A stretch of DNA of 64,000 bases from Microdochium bolleyi (Eukaryota > Ascomycota > Sordariomycetes > Xylariales > Microdochiaceae): contig KQ964255.1 of assembly GCA_001566295.1 (NCBI GenBank), forward strand, positions 124,001 to 188,000, written 5' to 3'. The translations under genes and the position numbers were made by a program. Of this stretch, positions 10,202-20,653 are shown piece by piece (position 1 is the stretch's first letter; each line of letters starts with the position of its first letter). The notes below the pieces were generated by a model. It saw nothing but the letters and a program-made list of their open reading frames with translations, was not told the DNA's origin and made no database searches.

Positions 10202-11737
10202 CTACGCGTCCTCAAGGTACTAGACGTAGGTACATCACTACGCCCAAAGTTCTTTTGTGCTGGCTGTGGCACAGGCAACTCAAAATGGCGGCTGTCGTGG
10301 CCTCCTCCTTCAGCTGCGGCTGCCTGAGGCGCATTTCCACGCAAACGGACTTTCCCAGTGTCGCCGAGACTCCTCGAGCGCCTCGTCCAGCACAATCACC
10401 CCAGACCATACACATCCCAACACCCTGTCGGCGAGTGTTGTCGCCAGCATCGACATGAGTACGATCCCCCGTCCAAAAGACGAGCCGTCGTCATGGCTCG
10501 CACGCCATACTGGCAGGGACCACTGCCTACGAAAGACGGGCCCTCCAATGTGCAAGACGAGCACAAGCCTGACATGCAGCACACCACTGTGGACGCATTC
10601 TGCACTCGCCCGGCTGTTTCTGAGCTCAGCTGGGGCTTGGCAAGCTCAAGCTTCCGAGCTATAGCGCCCTCCACGACCTGACAGCGAGGCTTAAACCCGA
10701 TGACAGCTCCCGCTCGGGCAGACACAATGCTTGCCAAAAGCCCCCATGTTCTTCTGGGTCCCTCGGCCACTCGTAACCATTTCCCCAGGTGAGCAAGATC
10801 CCACGCTTCGTTCACTCTTCGCAGTTGGCACCCCTGCACTGGACCTCGCCGCTCTGTTAAGTGAGACATTGGGGTTCGGGGGTTGGCCTCAGGATCAGTC
10901 ACGGACAACACGGAGGTCGAATTGAGAGAGAGAGCGAGAGAGAGGCCCCGCGTCGAACAAGAGGGAAAATTTGCCGCTATGGGGATTTCGGGGACGTGTA
11001 GTCGCAGCAGGACAATAGATCGGTCAAGGCCACCCCCGAGAGACCGCGCTAGCTCGGCTGTGGCTAGCAGCTTGTCATCGTTATACGCCTCTTAATGAGA
11101 AAGTCTTCTCCTGATGCAGCAGGTCTGCAAGAGCCCGCCTCTACCAATATCATTGCATCTCCTTATCGCACACCAAGAACCAAAACTGCATGCAGGTGGG
11201 TCGCCGTCGGGAAATAGCCGTCCGGTTGGGGGCGCAGCGGGCTTCGGCATCTTGCGCCCGTCCCGACGTTCAGACAGGGGGTTTTTGGGCTAGGAACGGT
11301 CAAGCGTCCGTCGCCCTCTACCGGGGCCGATCACCGGTGGGCTTGGACGTTTGTTGTGGGCACGCACGTCAGTGGCAGCCACCGCTCTTTTTTTCTTGTC
11401 TCTTTCCCTTCTCGTCTGAGGGAACCAATACGAAAGACGACAACAGATGACAGGACTCTGAACCATCCAGCGGGTTGTAGTCCCTTAGACGACAGAGCGC
11501 CTAGTTTAGCATTCTCTCAATGCCGACCTAGGAGCGGGCCGGGCCAAGGACGCTCGGTACCACGAACCGACATCGGAAGGATTTCTTCAGCGGCAGCGAA
11601 ACGGTAACTGCCAATCAGAGTGACACCGGCCGCATCGCGGGACCGAGACCGGCGGATTACGCGACGAGGCCGCACGCAGGGAGCGGTAGTATAGGCCCCG
11701 AGGAAGGGACGCTGGGCTGGAGGAAAATCCAGGACCG
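10202..11737. other. intergenic stretch
   Basis: About 1.5 kb without a convincing gene. Several overlapping open frames on both strands lack recognisable motifs. It contains a short GA-repeat near 10923-10945 and should hold the promoter of the MFS gene starting at 11738. Confidence 0.45.
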
Positions 11738-14421
11738 ATGGTCAGCACCGCAGGCTATGCCCATTGCAGTACTGCGGCGAATCATACCGACCCGGCGGGC
11801 AGCCTCACCATGCAAGCGACAGATTCTGCTGGGCCGCTCGGGCGGCAGTCTCTGGACAATGACAGTCACGGCCAGAAACACAGTGGCGACGCCGTGCTTG
11901 GTGAGCAGCACCACATCGCGAGCTCAAGCGGCTTCCCATCCTCAGAAGCTCCGCAACAAGGAGGAGGTGGAAGAGCACGGGGAGTAGAGAGCAAGGCTAG
12001 CCAGGCCCAAGGGGTTAGCGGTATCCTTTCAGCACAGCCGCCAGCAGCAGTCCCGAACGATGGTCCACCTAGACGCAGAAACGGGGACGATGACGATAAC
12101 AACAATGACCATGGCGGCAGCGACGCCACCAAGGAGCCGTACAGCATATACACGAGCCGCGAGCGGTGGTGCATCGTGCTGACGGTCGCGTTCGCGGGCG
12201 TCTACAGCACGATCCCGGCGACGATATACTTCCCCGCCGTCCCGTTGATGGGCAAGGCGTTTGGGGTGACGCAGGAGGCGATCAACCAGACCGTCACCGG
12301 TACGTCCTTTCATCATGGAGACTTATCTGGGAAGGAATGAGTACTGACCGGATGGTGGTGTTTGCACATATAGCGTACTTGGTGATGCAGGGGATCTGTA
12401 AGTACCCCATCCCAGGACCGCTCGGTGGCTATACTCCTCAGCTGGGCTGAGGAAGGGGGGCTTGGGTGCAGAAGATACGGCGATGCTAACCTGGCTCTGC
12501 TCGATGACGAACAGCACCGATGTTATGGGGCCCGCTGTCCGATCGGTATGGCAGGAGGCCAGTGTACCTCGTCTGCCTGACGATACTGCTGGGCTCGTGT
12601 ATAGGGCTCGCCCTGTGTCCCGAGGACGCGTTCTGGCTGCTCGTAAGTCGACGCCTCTCGAACACTTCTTTCTCGTTACTTTCTGGCCTGGGCTACTTCT
12701 CCTTGGCCATGCTGGCTACAGTCTTCGATTTCTGCTCTTCATCATCTGTTGGGTTTCCTGCTCACATTTCGTCTTCGTACAGATTGTCCTCAGGCTATTT
12801 CAGGCTGGCGGCTGCGCCAGTATGATAGCCCTTGGCGCGGGTGTTACTGGAGATATCGCGACTCCTGAAGAAAGGTAAGAACAAATCAGCGTGTTGTTTC
12901 TGGCGGTGATAGCTTGCTGACAATAGTGGATAGGGGCGGATACTTTGGCTTCTTCAACCTTGGACCAATGGTACGCTGCAAGCTTCCCAGGGTCGATCCG
13001 ACCTCAAGCTTTGGCTAACGTGTTGACTAGCTCGCGACTTGCGTCGGTCCAGCAATCGGCGGTGCTACTGCTGACGGCCTCGGTTGGAGGTGAGTATACT
13101 CCCCTGCCGTACATTTATGTGTTGTTGTCTATGCTGACACTCGTGTAGGGCTATCTTCTGGGCTCTGGTCATCATGGCCGCCATCTGCATGGTTCTCATC
13201 TCTCTGTGAGCACATCTTAATTTTCCACAGCCCATATCTCCTGCAGGAGCTCTACGGTATGGTAGACCTATCCGCGAAAATCGCTGACAATTGTCCTCAC
13301 AGCTTCCTTCCCGAAACCCTCCGCACTCTCGTTGGCAATGGCTCGCTGTCCCCGCCGAACCCACTCCTCAACAAGCCCGTGATCCAGATCTTCGCTCGCA
13401 AGAAGCAGCACACCCTCCCCTCACCGCGGGGCGGCCACGGGCCTTCCGCGAAGAAGCCCTCCATCAACCCCTTCGTGCTCTTCACCTATCCGGACGTCGC
13501 GCTCTCCCTGGCCTTCAATGCGGTCACGTACTCTGTATACTACTCCATCATGGCGACGACCTCGTCCGCGCTGGAGCACGCGTACCCCTGGCTGTCCACG
13601 ACGCTACTGGGGATCGGGTACCTGCCCACCGGGGTGGGGATGATTCTGGGCGCGGTGCTGACGGGGAAACTACTCGACTGGGAGTACGCGAGAGCGAAGA
13701 CGCGGCATGCTGTCGCCGTGGAGGAGGCAATGAACGCAGGAAGAGAAAACGTGCCGAGTTTCCCAAAGGAGCATGCCCGGCTTAGGACTATCCCCGCGCA
13801 TGTCGTAGTCATGGCTGCCGCCGTCGTGGGCTGGGGTGCGAGTATTGGGCATTCTGCGCCGATTGCGGTGCCGCTGGTCCTGCAGGCCATTCGTGAGTAC
13901 CCTGTTCTGGACAGCTATCCGTCTTTGTTCACCTTACTTTCCCAGTATTGTGCAGAGTGGGAGGAGGTTCACCTGCGCCCCGTTAGCTGACATCTTGGGG
14001 TTTATAGTCGGCTACACGGGCATGGCCGTGCTCAACTCGACCACGACGTTGATGATCGACATACTGCAGTCCCGCAGCTCGTCGGCCACCGCATGTGTAC
14101 GTACACCTGACTCCTCCATCACTATCCACAATGTCACCACATATCTGGGCTCGAGGCACCTGACATCCAACTTGCCCCATGCAACAGATCAACTGCACCC
14201 GCTGCCTCCTCGGCGCCATGATGGTCGGTGTCACAGAGCGCATGGTGTCGTCCGCGCTGGGGTATACATGGGCGTATATGCTGCTTGCGGGCGTATGCCT
14301 CCTGTGTATACCGCTTATGTACCTGGAGATGCGGGTCGGGCCGCGCTTCCGGATACCAAGAGACGAGGCGGCGGAGGAGGAGAAGCGTAGGGAAAAGGAG
14401 GAGGCTGACGGGGCAGTGTAA
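11738..14421 (+). CDS. MFS transporter, DHA1 (drug:H+ antiporter, AQR1/QDR/DTR1-like)
   Basis: Ten-exon model of 623 aa, phases consistent throughout: 11738-12299, 12374-12397, 12515-12642, 12783-12874, 12934-12970, 13031-13089, 13149-13205, 13303-13892, 14008-14096, 14188-14421. It starts with a long hydrophilic cytosolic N-terminus (about 130 aa, Ser/Asp/Asn-rich), followed by the membrane segments. The MFS loop 2-3 signature PLSDRYGRRPVY is formed by exon 3. AGGCASMIALGAGVTGD and GYFGFFNLGPM in TM4-5 and SSATACINCTRCLLGA near TM11 match the DHA1 family. Expected role: proton-driven efflux of small toxic or metabolic compounds at the plasma membrane. It is not a sugar porter, so it is unlikely to feed the upstream glycosidases. 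Exon 2 is only 24 nt. An alternative acceptor for exon 9 (13985/13986) would add six residues. Confidence 0.85.
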
Positions 14422-15607
14422 GAACCAGAATTTCACTCCGGGCCAGTTGGAACTCTAAGTCTTTGCACCTCAGGGCTTCTGGACATCGACGGTAGTAAAA
14501 AGCAGGACGTACTTTATCTTGACCCGATGATATCCCGGCCAGGCTCTGACATTTAATAGTGTGTCGCGGCGACGGAAACACATTTGCTTCCTCTTTTGCA
14601 TCTAGCTTTCCGTCTCCCTCTCTCCCCCCTCTCCCTCCCTCTCTCTATCACTCTCCATCCCCAACTACCAATATCCCACTCCATTGTCACTCTGAACCAT
14701 TCAGGGTCTGGCTGCCAGGAAAGCTCACGGCTTCCATGGTGTGTATGTGGGCCCATCATGGCAGGCGCGACCCAAAGTCCAGTGACACACAAACTAGGGA
14801 AAAAGTAGTCGACATCTCCCACGGGAAGAAAATAGACCTAGGTAGCAGCTTGTCAATGTCCCAGAACTCTGGTTCGAGACCCTTCAGTGCGTGAGGGGGG
14901 CGGCTGAAAGCGCCATCGTCTCACCCTGTTGGTTGGCTGGCTGGCTTGCTGGCTGGCTGCCCAAGTCAAGGTTGCATGAAACCCTAATTACACCTGTCCC
15001 GACGCCCTGGGACACTATCTATTAATCCAGACCAACGACCTGAACTGCAACGGGATGTAGCCGGAAGCCCAGATCGACTGTGAGGATCCGGCCGTCCACG
15101 TTTCAAGTCGAGCAGGTTTCAATTTTTGACAACATGGTTGAATACAATTCCCGCTAGCATAAAACAAGGCGTTGCACAGTGTGCTCGTCTTGGCTCGTCT
15201 TGCCAGAGAAGAACAACGGTGCGGCTAAGAGAAAAGAAGCAAGGCCGGAGCCACGTCCGAAACTCTACGCCCCGCGCTGGGCAGAATGTCGATCTCAGCC
15301 TCACAGCCAGGCCAGGCGCCACCCTAGGGCTGACACAGCGGTCTTGCCCGGAAGTCAGCATGGACCCTCCACCCCTCACTCGCTGACGGCTTATGAGTAG
15401 AAGGAGCAGATGGACGTATTTAACAGCCTGGCGCACTTCCGCCCTTTGCGTTGATAGAACTCTGACTTCTTGTCTCATGAAGCACAGAGGAGCAGATGTC
15501 TCGCCCAGTTTACTAACTGTACCTATCGTTCTGGACAACCGCCTACCCGACGCGGATACTGACTTGCGGTTATAGCTCTCTTCAAGGAAAGAACGAGAAC
15601 AGCAAAC
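14422..15607. other. intergenic stretch with CT-rich and TGGC repeats
   Basis: About 1.2 kb between the MFS and oxidase genes. It contains a pyrimidine-rich tract (about 14605-14665) and a TGGC microsatellite at 14928-14960. A GGTTCGAGACC string near 14870 resembles a tRNA B-box, but no cloverleaf forms around it. Confidence 0.5.
14928..14960. repeat. imperfect (TGGC)n microsatellite
   Basis: About eight tandem TGGC/TTGG/TTGC units are visible directly in the sequence. Confidence 0.8.
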
Positions 15608-17098
15608 ATGAGCAGCCAGGCCCCGGCGATCGACTTCGAGGCCCTGCGCAGCCTGGTGCCACGCGGCATCGTGCTCACGCCGGGCTCACAGGAGTACGAA
15701 GATAGCCTCCAGCGATGGAGCCAGACGTGTGTCAAGAGAGCTGTGAGTCGTGTTCCCCGGAAACCAGCCCCTCCCGAGCCGGGGATCGAAGGCTGACGAT
15801 TGTCCCGAAACTAGGCCGTCGTCGTCAAGCCCGCAGACGCGGCCGAGGTGTCTGCGGCGGTGCAGTTCGCGACGGGCCACAAGCTGCCGTTTGTCGTCAA
15901 GTGCGGGGGCCACGCGACGAGCGGAGTGTCGGCGTGCGAGGACGGGATGGTGGTGGACCTGGGGCTGCTGCGGTCGGTGAGCGTGGACCGCGCGGCCAAG
16001 ACGGTGACGTTTGGCGGGGGGTGCCTGTGGAGCGACGTCGACACGGCGCTGTGGGCGCACGGCATGGCGACGGTGGGCGGCACCGTCGCCGACACGGGCG
16101 TGGGCGGGCTGGTGCTGGGCGGCGGCTTCGGCATGCTGACGGCGCAGCACGGGCTGTGCGTCGACCTGCTGCTCGAGTGCGAGGTCGTCACGGCCGACGG
16201 GCAGGTGCGCATCGCCCGCGCCGAAGGCGCCAACGCCGACCTCTTCTGGGCGCTGCGCGGCGCCGGCCAGAACTTTGGCGTCGTCACGCGCTTCACCGCC
16301 CGCGCGTTCGACCAGGGCCGCGTCTACAGCGGCACCATCGTCCTCCCGCTCGACGCGCTCGACACCCTCGTCGACTTTTCCAACACCGTCATCGACAGGG
16401 CCGACCCCCGGTCGACGCTCGTCTTCTGCGCGACGCACCTGCCGCCCGACTACGCCGCGCCGGGGCTGCTCGCCATCGTCTTCTACAACGGCACCGAGGC
16501 CGAGGGCCGGGCCTTCTTCGCGCCGCTGCTCGCCCTCGCGCTCGTGAGCACGGCGCGCGTCATGGACTGGCCCGACGTCAACATGCAGCTGGGCCAGGTG
16601 CCGCTGGCGCCCAACTGGCGGCGGCTGCAGGGCGGCGCGACCTTTGTGCCGCCGCTGCGGGCAGCCGCGGTGCGCGAGGCAGTGCTGGACCTGTTCCTGC
16701 CGGCCGTGCAGGCGCATGCCGGGATGCGCGAGACGAGCATGATCCTGTACGAGATCCTGCCCAACGCAAAGCTGCGCAGCGTCCCGCACGACGCCACCGC
16801 CTTTGCCGCCCGCGACGACGTCTACCACATCAGCACCATCTGGCAGTGGGACGACCCGGCCCACGACGCCTTTGTGCGCCAGGCCAACCGCGACGTCGTC
16901 CGCAAGCTCAAGGAGGACGGCATCCAGCACGGCGTCACCCAGTACAACAACTACGACATGAGTGGCCCGATCCCGCCCGAGAGCGCCTTTGGCGTCAACC
17001 TGCAGCGGCTGCGCGAGGTCAAGGCCAAGTACGACCCTGACAATGTCTTTTTCAAGTGGCTGTCGCTGTATCCGAAGCCTGCTGCCGACGGCGTCTGA
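15608..17098 (+). CDS. FAD-linked oxidase (PCMH-type FAD domain plus BBE C-terminus)
   Basis: Two exons, 15608-15742 and 15815-17098, 472 aa. The PCMH FAD-binding domain (about 40-215) has CGGHATSG with His78 placed to link FAD covalently, and the ADTGVGGLVLGGGFG loop. The Cys that gives bicovalent flavin in berberine-bridge-type enzymes is replaced (Val in GGTVADTG), so monocovalent His linkage is expected, as in 6-hydroxynicotine-oxidase-like members. The C-terminus has the BBE-type YNNYDMSG and KYDPDNVFF segments. No signal peptide is seen, unlike many secreted fungal relatives. Substrate is unknown; such enzymes oxidise alcohols, sugars or secondary metabolites. Coding GC is very high, producing long antisense shadow frames. 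Confidence 0.88.
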
Positions 17099-17806
17099 GA
17101 GCCACGCGGTGGAGTCACTCGGTTTCTTTCTGTTTTCAAGGGCATATACTGGTTACATGAAAGCATGCTTGGGGGGTCAGTAGTGCGGTGAGTGGAGCGA
17201 GCTTGAAGTCACTTGATATTTCATATCGCTACAGTTCCGAGGCAAAGGTATCCGCTTGGATCGTGTGCAGGTCTGGTTCCTTTCTCCCAGTTACCGTGCC
17301 TCCAAATGAGCTCAGATACGTTTATATTCGCCACAGCACATCAATCGGCTCTTCTTTGGATTTGTGGCGCTGACGCTCAGATCTATCGCACTATATTCTA
17401 TCACATCTCTCTCCGTCAGTATCCCAAAGCAATGTGAGGCGGGTCGTCCAGACGATTACTGTACGGTGTTCCTTAGCGTCACCGACCCTTGTCAGTGGGC
17501 GACTGTCAACAAGGATACCCTGCTGCCTGTCCTGGTGTCTCCTGCGTAGATCCCCCCCGCACAAATGCCATATTTAGAACTCGCCACAAGACAGACGCAC
17601 CAACAAGGGTTCAGCTCCGACGACATGTCGTCCATTGACTCAGACAACGACTTTCAGCCACCAATACCTCCGTTCCTCACTGCATCGTGCAGTTCGAGCG
17701 TGACATTGTTGAGTACAACAGGGTACATATACAAACCTTCAACATTTCTGCCAGGATCAACACCTGCGCCTGTCGAAAGCTCGTCGTCGTCGTCGTCGTC
17801 ATCAAT
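17099..17806. other. intergenic stretch upstream of F-box gene
   Basis: Roughly 0.7 kb without gene signal. It includes the oxidase 3' flank and the F-box gene promoter, and ends in a TCG trinucleotide run at 17781-17800 just before the start codon. Confidence 0.45.
17781..17800. repeat. (TCG)n trinucleotide run
   Basis: Six TCG units plus TC lie seven bases upstream of the F-box gene start codon. Confidence 0.85.
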
Positions 17807-19042
17807 ATGAATTCTGCCCAGCCCCATTACCACCACCACCCATCCGCCATCGTGATATCTCCAGCACGGCACAAGGTCCTCAGCACTCCGGAGCTCTTTG
17901 AGCTCATCCTCCTGCACCTTGACCAACGCTCGCTGCTCACCACAGCGCAGCGTGTCAGCCACGCCTGGAAGGCGTTCATCAGCGATTCCCCGGCGCTGCG
18001 AAGGGTGTTGTTTCTTCACCCCCCGCAGCACTCCTCTTCTTGCGGCGGCGGCGTCGGCGGCAACGAACGCGACGGCGACAATGGTGCCGGTTCCCAGGCA
18101 CCGGAGGAGCAGGGGGGCACCAGCAGCAGTAGCAGTGGCGTGCCAGACCTGTCATCATCAAGACCGATCGCTCATAACTCGCTGCTGCAGGAGCTGTTCC
18201 CGAGCTGGTTTCCGGCCGCCACTGCCGGGGGCGAGAGATGGCTGCCGGGATTCGACGAGCTCGAGCGGAATCCATTCGCGAGGAGAGCAGAGGCATTCAT
18301 GGGGTTCATGGGCCAGTGGCGGGGCGGCTACAAAGACCAGCAGCAGCAGCAGCGCTGTGAAGCCGAAGATGAGGACGGGCCGGAGAGGCCTGCGGAGGTG
18401 CCCGTCGCCACAAGCGCCACGGTCATCATCACGCCGTCCTGGCGCGGCATGCTCGTGCAGCAAGACCCGCTCATCAGGACGATATGCGTCTGGAAGCACC
18501 ACGTGTCATGGCTCGGGGCGGTGAACATCACGGCTCAGCTCCTCCGATATCCAGACACTGGGGGAGGCCTGCGGATGGGCCAGTACTACGACATGGCGAC
18601 CGAGTTTGCTCTCATGGACGACTCGGCCGCCGTGTACTGGCCTGCGGGCCGGGACAAGGCCATTGCCATCCCGGACTTGAAGTTCCAGCGTCGCCGTCAT
18701 CGCCGCCGCCGCCTCCATGGTGGTGCTGGTGTGGCGAACGAGGAGTCCGAGTTCGACGACGAGGAAGAGGCCCAGGGCCGGCTGCATGCCGAGGTTAGGG
18801 CGTACAAGGAGGAGTTCATGTTCCAGGCGGACCTGATTGTGCTCATTACCAGCCACCCGAGCCCGTGCGGCACCGAGTTTATGAGCCGGGACTGGGTTGA
18901 CTGGGAGGCCAGGTACGTGTATGACAGCGAAAAGCAGAGGGGTCAGGAGGTGCTGCCACTCGAAGAGGTGCTGCAGGCCGAGGTGGTGCGGACGTGGAGC
19001 AAGGTTGTGCCGGGTGCCTGGGACGGCGACCGCTGGGGTTGA
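17807..19042 (+). CDS. F-box-like protein
   Basis: Intronless, 411 aa from the ATG at 17807; the frame is open upstream, but this Met directly precedes recognisable sequence. An F-box-like segment (about 24-66) reads LSTPELFELILLHLDQRSLLTTAQRVSHAWKA split over two helices, followed by SDSPALRRVLF. This is the Skp1-binding module of SCF ubiquitin ligases. The rest is not a known repeat domain: it has Ser/Gly-rich linkers, a Gln run (about 180-185), an Arg/His-rich patch near 290 and a charged C-terminus. Substrate recognition is therefore unknown. It is one of four F-box-type genes in the window. Confidence 0.75.
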   Translation: MNSAQPHYHHHPSAIVISPARHKVLSTPELFELILLHLDQRSLLTTAQRVSHAWKAFISDSPALRRVLFLHPPQHSSSCGGGVGGNERDGDNGAGSQAPEEQGGTSSSSSGVPDLSSSRPIAHNSLLQELFPSWFPAATAGGERWLPGFDELERNPFARRAEAFMGFMGQWRGGYKDQQQQQRCEAEDEDGPERPAEVPVATSATVIITPSWRGMLVQQDPLIRTICVWKHHVSWLGAVNITAQLLRYPDTGGGLRMGQYYDMATEFALMDDSAAVYWPAGRDKAIAIPDLKFQRRRHRRRRLHGGAGVANEESEFDDEEEAQGRLHAEVRAYKEEFMFQADLIVLITSHPSPCGTEFMSRDWVDWEARYVYDSEKQRGQEVLPLEEVLQAEVVRTWSKVVPGAWDGDRWG

Positions 19043-20653
19043 GGCGCCCTCGCAAATTACGAAAGGGAGGGAGTGCTATGCTAGAGTTCGCTAAGCAAGT
19101 TTCATACAAGTACGCCAGCATGACCAATGGTCCTCAGTTAGCAAGGTTCTTTGAATCAAGTTTCGCACGATCGGAAAGTGAGACTGCTGTCAGGTGGACC
19201 ACAGAGAACAAAAAGAGCTTGCTGCAGGGGGTCTGAGTAGTAGGGGAGTCACGGATCAAGTAATCGAGAAAGAGATCATCCTTTCATGGTCACGCGTCAG
19301 GCTGATCATAGACCAATGTCAAGTGCCCTTCTGGTTTCATTTGCTCGTCTTTCCTGGGGGGTATTCGAGCCTTTGAGGGTACTGTTGAATTGTCCACGAT
19401 TGCTGGTTCACTCGCCATCTTGAGCGGACGCCACATGGACCGTTCTGACCAGAAGGAACCGTAATTTGCGAAAGACAATCACGCATGCATCCGGCTCCGG
19501 GCAACCGGACTATCAGATCGCCGTTATCCAAAGAATAGAGGTCATTGGCGTGGACGCGATTTAATGCGCAGGATTGGATTCCCAAGTTGCCCTTGATGAT
19601 TTTCATCCACAGTGGAGAAATTAATTCGGGATTTTCAGTCTGCTGGTCCTGGAACTGACCTGGGTCTGCGACAGGCCCGGGGCGGAGAAAAGGGCAACTT
19701 CTCTTCTGCCAATTTCCAACTAATTTACTAGTTTGAGGTGCTACCGAGGTTAATTTCACGAGCTCATTTCCTTATGCTTCAGTAGTTACGCCTTTGATAT
19801 TGGATGCCAGCAGCATTATTGAAAGGAAACGCAAAGAAGAACAGCAATACGATCCAAACGTACGAATATCACTCTCATCACGGGACTAGTGTTCTATTGG
19901 GGAGTGAAAATGGTGAATGTCCACTGATATGTCTGAGAATAGCATGCTCAGGGCCTCAAGGACGACTTCTCATTGTCGCATGTCTTTTGCAGAAAATAAG
20001 GCGGCCAAAATTGCCACGGGGCCCAGTCAAGAATAGTCTCCCGCAACCCAATCTGTCCAGAGTCCTAGCCCCTGTTGAAATGCCTGCACGCTTGAAAAGT
20101 AAAGATATCCGTTGGGCTGCGCATATTTGACGGAGACGAAATTCACCCCCGATCCCAATCACAGAACAGGATTAGCCAAGGTTCAACTCGTTTCGTGGCC
20201 GAAATCAGTGGATGTGAAGGGTCCGGGCATTGCTCATGATGACGAATATCCATGAGTCGCGGGCGACAGTACCCTAGGGCAGCCTTCTCTATGTCCTTGA
20301 GCGGCGGGGCCGTGCCCTAATGTGCTGCTGCGAGGGCATTGGTTATTGTGTAAGACTGTATTTCGGTACGGAACTCGTAGGTATCTGGTTCATCAAGCTG
20401 CTTTGCGGTCATTGCATAATGGTGGGACGACAAGGCTTTGACTGATCCGGGAAGGCATCTGACAGTATAGGCCGCAGCAACCAGTCACGGCAGCTCCCGA
20501 ATTGAAACTGTCCAGGACGATAATTCAAACCTGTAAGAGTAGTTGTGGAAAAAAAGTGCACAAAGTGATCCCCCAGCATCGCCAAAAGTTTTGAGCGCAT
20601 TTCTTTCCAGTCTTGTTCGAAACCACCATGTTTGATCAATCAGTTGATGTAGC
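19043..20653. other. gene-free stretch of lower GC
   Basis: About 1.6 kb separates the F-box and P450 reductase genes and looks clearly less GC-rich than its flanks. Short open frames on both strands show no family features. No terminal repeats or transposon motifs were found, though a decayed element cannot be excluded. Confidence 0.45.

Noticed and set aside
10396..10911. 171-codon minus-strand open frame in the 10.2-11.7 kb gap
   Set aside because: Composition rich in Cys/Ser/Arg with no conserved-looking segments; competing frames on the other strand are equally open.
14860..14900. tRNA-like B-box string GGTTCGAGACC
   Set aside because: Flanking bases cannot form the T-stem, acceptor stem or an A-box at the right distance.
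15686..16930. 414-codon minus-strand open frame
   Set aside because: Exact antisense shadow of the GC-rich FAD oxidase; composition dominated by Arg/Ala/His/Val and no domain signature.
19043..20653. RIP-degraded transposon in the lower-GC gap
   Set aside because: No terminal repeats, transposase or reverse-transcriptase remnants could be recognised by eye; GC reduction is modest.
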